Below, piece by piece: positions 61,166 to 64,000 of a stretch of DNA of 64,000 nt. The notes beneath the pieces were generated by a model that was not told where the DNA came from, ran no database searches, and saw only the letters and a program-made list of their open reading frames with translations. A program made the translations under genes and the position numbers. Source of the DNA: Pararhizobium gei (lineage in GTDB: Bacteria; Pseudomonadota; Alphaproteobacteria; Rhizobiales; Rhizobiaceae). The stretch spans positions 4,268,501 to 4,332,500 of the forward strand of contig NZ_CP119409.1 of assembly GCF_029223885.1 (NCBI RefSeq), given 5' to 3'. Each line of letters begins with the position of its first letter. The stretch's first letter is position 1.

Positions 61166-62050
61166 ATGGGACGGCTCGGCATTCATTCCTTCGTTTGGAC
61201 AGGCGGCCAGACCCAGGCGATGTTGGAGGAGGCGATGGAGAAATCGGCGGCCTGCGGGTACCGGTTGATCGAATTCGCCTATCTGCGGCCGGAGAAGTTC
61301 GATCTCGACGCCCTGTCAAGGCGGGCGACAGCGCTCGATCTCGACATTGCGGTCACCATGGGGTTGCCCTTCAGCCACGACGTGTCAAGCGAAGATTCCG
61401 AGACAGTCAAAGCCGGCGAACGGATGCTGGCCGATGCTGTTGCTGCCGTGCGCGACATCGGCGGCAGCAAACTCGGCGGCATTCTCTATTCGGCGCATGC
61501 AAAATACGCGCGCATGCCCACACAGAAGGGCTGGGACAACAGCGTGGGAGCGATCGCGAGGACCGCCGACATTGCCAAGACAGCCGGCGTCGACCTTGTC
61601 CTTGAAGTGGTCAACCGGTTCGAAACCAATCTCCTCAACACCACTGCGCAGGGCCTCGCCTTCATCGGCCAGACCGGCTCAGACGATGTTCGGCTGCACC
61701 TCGACACCTTCCACATGAATATCGAGGAGGCCAATCCGGCAGCGGCCATTCGGCTTGCCGGAGACAAGATTGGCTACTTCCACATCGGCGAAAGCAATCG
61801 CGGTTATCTCGGCGATGGGGGGATCAATTTCGATCTGATCTTCGACGCACTTCTGGACATCGACTATCAGCGCGACATTACCTTCGAATCTTTCTCAAGC
61901 GCGGTGGTGGACGAGGGGCTTTCCCTGGCCTGTGCGATCTGGCGCGACACCTGGACGGACAACATGCCGCTTGCCGAGCACGCCAAGGCCTACATCGATC
62001 TCAAGATGGACGAGGCGGCCCGCCGCCGGTCGACCAATTCGCGGCCCTGA
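61166..62050 (+). CDS. Ketose 3-epimerase-like sugar phosphate isomerase/epimerase
   Basis: 294-residue TIM barrel of the D-tagatose/D-psicose 3-epimerase family. Metal ligands by position: Glu147 (LEVVNRFE), Asp180 (HLDTFHMN), His206 (YFHIGES) and Glu241 (FESFSS). ATG 61166 follows GGGAGG; an in-frame GTG at 61148 lies before the ribosome site. It would interconvert ketoses (for example ribulose/xylulose or tagatose/sorbose types), feeding products of the polyol dehydrogenases into one route. Confidence 0.85.
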   Translation: MGRLGIHSFVWTGGQTQAMLEEAMEKSAACGYRLIEFAYLRPEKFDLDALSRRATALDLDIAVTMGLPFSHDVSSEDSETVKAGERMLADAVAAVRDIGGSKLGGILYSAHAKYARMPTQKGWDNSVGAIARTADIAKTAGVDLVLEVVNRFETNLLNTTAQGLAFIGQTGSDDVRLHLDTFHMNIEEANPAAAIRLAGDKIGYFHIGESNRGYLGDGGINFDLIFDALLDIDYQRDITFESFSSAVVDEGLSLACAIWRDTWTDNMPLAEHAKAYIDLKMDEAARRRSTNSRP

Positions 62051-62086
62051 CCGTGCTGCGCCGGGAAAGACAGAGGAGACGTTCGC

Positions 62087-63274
62087 GTGGCTGAGGGCGT
62101 GGCGCGCGGTACCCGACAGCGCAACGAACTTGCGGCCATGCGGGCCTTGCATCAGTTCGGCCGGTTGAGCCGTGCCGAGCTTGCCCGCATTCTCGGCCTG
62201 AACCGCTCGTCGTCCGGCCATATCATCGCCGGTCTGACGGCCGATGGTCTTGTGCAGGCGGTGGGCGTGGAGGGGCAGGTACAGCCCGCCCCTTCCCATG
62301 TCGGGCGCCCGGGCATCTTGCTGGAACTCGTGCCGACGGCTGCCACTTTCCTCGGCGTCGAGATCGGCGTCGAACATATCACCGTCGTCGAAATCGACCT
62401 GTCGTCGCAAATTCTTTCCCGCAGAACGGAGCCCTTCGACGGAAGGGCAGTCGATGCCGATGAGGCCGTGCGCTGCGCCATGCGGCTTGCCTTTGATACC
62501 CTGCCTCCGGAGCATCTGCAGCGCTGCGAGGGCATCGGTGTGGCGGTGCCGGCGCAGATGGACAGGCATGGACTGATCCGCATCGCGCCGTTGCTGGGCT
62601 GGGAAAACATTCAACTCGCCGACCGGATACGCGATGCGCTGCCGGAGCCCATGCCGGTGATTGCCGAAAACGACGCCAATGCCTTTGCCATCGGCGCAAG
62701 CCACAGGAACCGCGGAACCCATTCGGGCGTCACGCTTTTCCTGGTCATGGAGACCGGGGTCGGCGGCGGCATTGTCGTCGATGGGGCATTGCTTCGCGGC
62801 GGGCGTGGCCTTGCCGGCGAGATCGGTCATTTGCACGTCCACGGCGTGGCCGAGCCTGACCGCAGCCTGGAAAATGTACTGGGGCTGGAAAGCATCCTGA
62901 CGGCCTACCGGGCCGTTTCGACGCAACCGGAGCCAAATCTTCCAACCTTCCTTGCCGATGTTCGCGATCGCGTGCCCGGTGCAGTGGCGATTGCCGAGGA
63001 CTGGGCGCGGGCGCTGGCCTTTGGACTGATCCAGGCGTGTCGTGTCATCGATGCCGACCGCATCGTGCTCGGCGGCTCGGTCGCCGCCCTCTATCCCCTG
63101 ATGGCGGCGCGCGTGTCGCACCATATCCGCTCCATGCAGGAGGCAAGCTTTCCGGTCCCCGACATTGAAACCAATGACGACGAGACCGTCGGCCCGGCGT
63201 TCGGGGCAGCCTGTATCCTGCATCACCGTTATCTGTCGGCGGAGAGTTCGCGCCCAGCCGAGGAGACCGCATGA
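62087..63274 (+). CDS. ROK-family transcriptional regulator (NagC/XylR type)
   Basis: 395 residues: N-terminal winged helix (about 12-65; SRAELARILGLNRSSSGHII) and ROK domain (about 85-390; ETGVGGGIVVDGALLRGG, GEIGHLHV). The zinc-binding CxCGxxGCxE motif usual in ROK proteins is missing; that region reads HVHGVAEPDRSLENVLGLES, without cysteine. GTG 62087 follows AGAGGAG. Probably a sugar-responsive repressor of this operon and the polyol ABC operon through the TGTTGC-type palindromes. Confidence 0.88.
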   Translation: MAEGVARGTRQRNELAAMRALHQFGRLSRAELARILGLNRSSSGHIIAGLTADGLVQAVGVEGQVQPAPSHVGRPGILLELVPTAATFLGVEIGVEHITVVEIDLSSQILSRRTEPFDGRAVDADEAVRCAMRLAFDTLPPEHLQRCEGIGVAVPAQMDRHGLIRIAPLLGWENIQLADRIRDALPEPMPVIAENDANAFAIGASHRNRGTHSGVTLFLVMETGVGGGIVVDGALLRGGRGLAGEIGHLHVHGVAEPDRSLENVLGLESILTAYRAVSTQPEPNLPTFLADVRDRVPGAVAIAEDWARALAFGLIQACRVIDADRIVLGGSVAALYPLMAARVSHHIRSMQEASFPVPDIETNDDETVGPAFGAACILHHRYLSAESSRPAEETA

Positions 63275-63362
63275 GCGGACCGCTGCCAATTCAGTTTTGT
63301 AGTGCCCACCTGCGGAACAGGACGTCCGCCTTGTGTCCACGAACATTTCGGGGAAAGCGTTC

Positions 63363-64000
63363 ATGCCGATAACCAGATCAATGCAAATTGCCGGTGATGC
63401 ACTTGCCCCTGACGCGCTTGGGCCGACGATCACCATCGGCGAGATCCTTGTGGAGATCATGGCTGATCACCGCGGCGATGGCTTTCTCGAACCGATCGCG
63501 CTGACCGGTCCCTATCCGAGCGGCGCGCCGGCTATCTTTATCGACCAGTGCGCCCGCATGGGAGGGGCCGCCGGAATCATCGCCAGCGTCGGCGACGACG
63601 ATTTCGGACGCATCAATGTCGAGCGCCTTCGCAACGACGGCGCCGATATATCGGCCATTTCCGTGACCCGCGACTATCCGACCGGCAGTGCCTTTGTGCG
63701 CTACCGCCACGACGGCTTGCGCGACTTCGTCTTCAACATTGCCAAATCCGCAGCCGCCCAGATCATGCTCGACGCGCAAGCCAGTGCCTTGATTGCCCGT
63801 GCCGGCCACCTGCATGTCATGGGCACCGCCTTTGCCATTCCGGGCGCCTGGGACATCATCGATCATGCGATCGAGGTAATTCGCTCGCGTGGCGGTACTG
63901 TCTCCTTCGACCCCAACCTCCGCAAAGAGTTGCTGGGAGAAGCTTTGACCCAACAGCGCTTTCAAAGGCTGGTCGATACCGCTGACCTGATCCTGCCGTC
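63363..64000 (+). CDS. PfkB-family sugar kinase (partial, C-terminus beyond window)
   Basis: The first 212 residues of a PfkB kinase. The N-terminal motif is [11 protein letters not shown]; the substrate-binding region [20 protein letters not shown] includes the glycine stretch, followed by [15 protein letters not shown]. The C-terminal GAGD anion hole is outside the window. GGGGAAAGC precedes ATG 63363. Third gene of the epimerase-ROK operon; likely phosphorylates a ketohexose or ketopentose such as tagatose. It is distinct from the ketohexokinase-like protein at 50299. Confidence 0.85.
   Translation, partial: MPITRSMQIAGDALAPDALGPTITIGEILVEIMADHRGDGFLEPIALTGPYPSGAPAIFIDQCARMGGAAGIIASVGDDDFGRINVERLRNDGADISAISVTRDYPTGSAFVRYRHDGLRDFVFNIAKSAAAQIMLDAQASALIARAGHLHVMGTAFAIPGAWDIIDHAIEVIRSRGGTVSFDPNLRKELLGEALTQQRFQRLVDTADLILP

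Overview
The window looks like part of a large, gene-dense replicon of a Rhizobiaceae-type alphaproteobacterium (Rhizobium / Agrobacterium / Ensifer relatives). The evidence is high GC, an alphaproteobacterial SOS box, motifs of the alphaproteobacterial general stress sigma factor, a pcaR-pcaIJF block, a pccA-methylmalonyl-CoA mutase pair and many ABC-type catabolic operons. The density of catabolic and regulatory genes, with no ribosomal, tRNA or core housekeeping genes, suits a chromid or megaplasmid. That is an inference; no replication gene is visible.

Layout. 1-5770: a tripartite tricarboxylate transporter (tctC-tctB-tctA, running off the left edge), then a periplasmic binding protein gene that is divergent from a TctD/TctE-like two-component system. 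6059-9889: a MerR+XRE+cupin regulator divergent from gabT and gabD (GABA to succinate). 9938-12639: a two-gene DNA-repair operon (radical SAM protein, then a DUF4130-UdgX fusion) with a perfect alphaproteobacterial LexA box at its start. 12689-20639: a stress island (PfpI/DJ-1, YihY with DUF6894, a small protein with DUF2934, divergent treZ/treY, two small ORFs). Its genes are preceded by GGAAC-N16-CGTT-like motifs typical of EcfG/RpoE2 promoters. 20668-28810: sugar-acid dehydratase, DapA-like aldolase, GntR regulator and a complete oligopeptide-type ABC importer. 28952-32486: pcaR divergent from pcaIJF, the lower beta-ketoadipate pathway. 32624-34855: AraC regulator divergent from an MFS exporter. 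35052-44689: BisC-like molybdoenzyme, GntR regulator, an ABC importer without its own ATPases, an unusual M20 hydrolase, an ornithine-cyclodeaminase-like protein and a tandem rhodanese. 44705-48922: pccA and methylmalonyl-CoA mutase (propionyl-CoA to succinyl-CoA), with pccB missing. 48923-49538: decayed DNA including a truncated IS3-family transposase. 49551-64000: a pentitol/polyol island of eleven genes on the minus strand (ABC importer, zinc dehydrogenase, three SDRs including a ribitol-dehydrogenase-like one, a DhnA-type aldolase and a ketohexokinase-like PfkB kinase), an AraC regulator, and a plus-strand epimerase-ROK-PfkB operon cut by the right edge.

How parts work together. The polyol island appears to import pentitols, oxidise them to ketopentoses and, unusually, has a ketohexokinase-like kinase beside a class I aldolase. 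This suggests a ketose-1-phosphate cleavage route rather than the usual FGGY-kinase route. Three copies of a TGTTGC-N5-GCAACA-like operator lie in its two control regions and may tie both operons to the ROK repressor. The most interesting observations are this island, the SOS-boxed UdgX/radical-SAM operon, the clustered stress promoters, and the M20 protein with two substituted metal ligands in an otherwise complete transport/catabolism operon.
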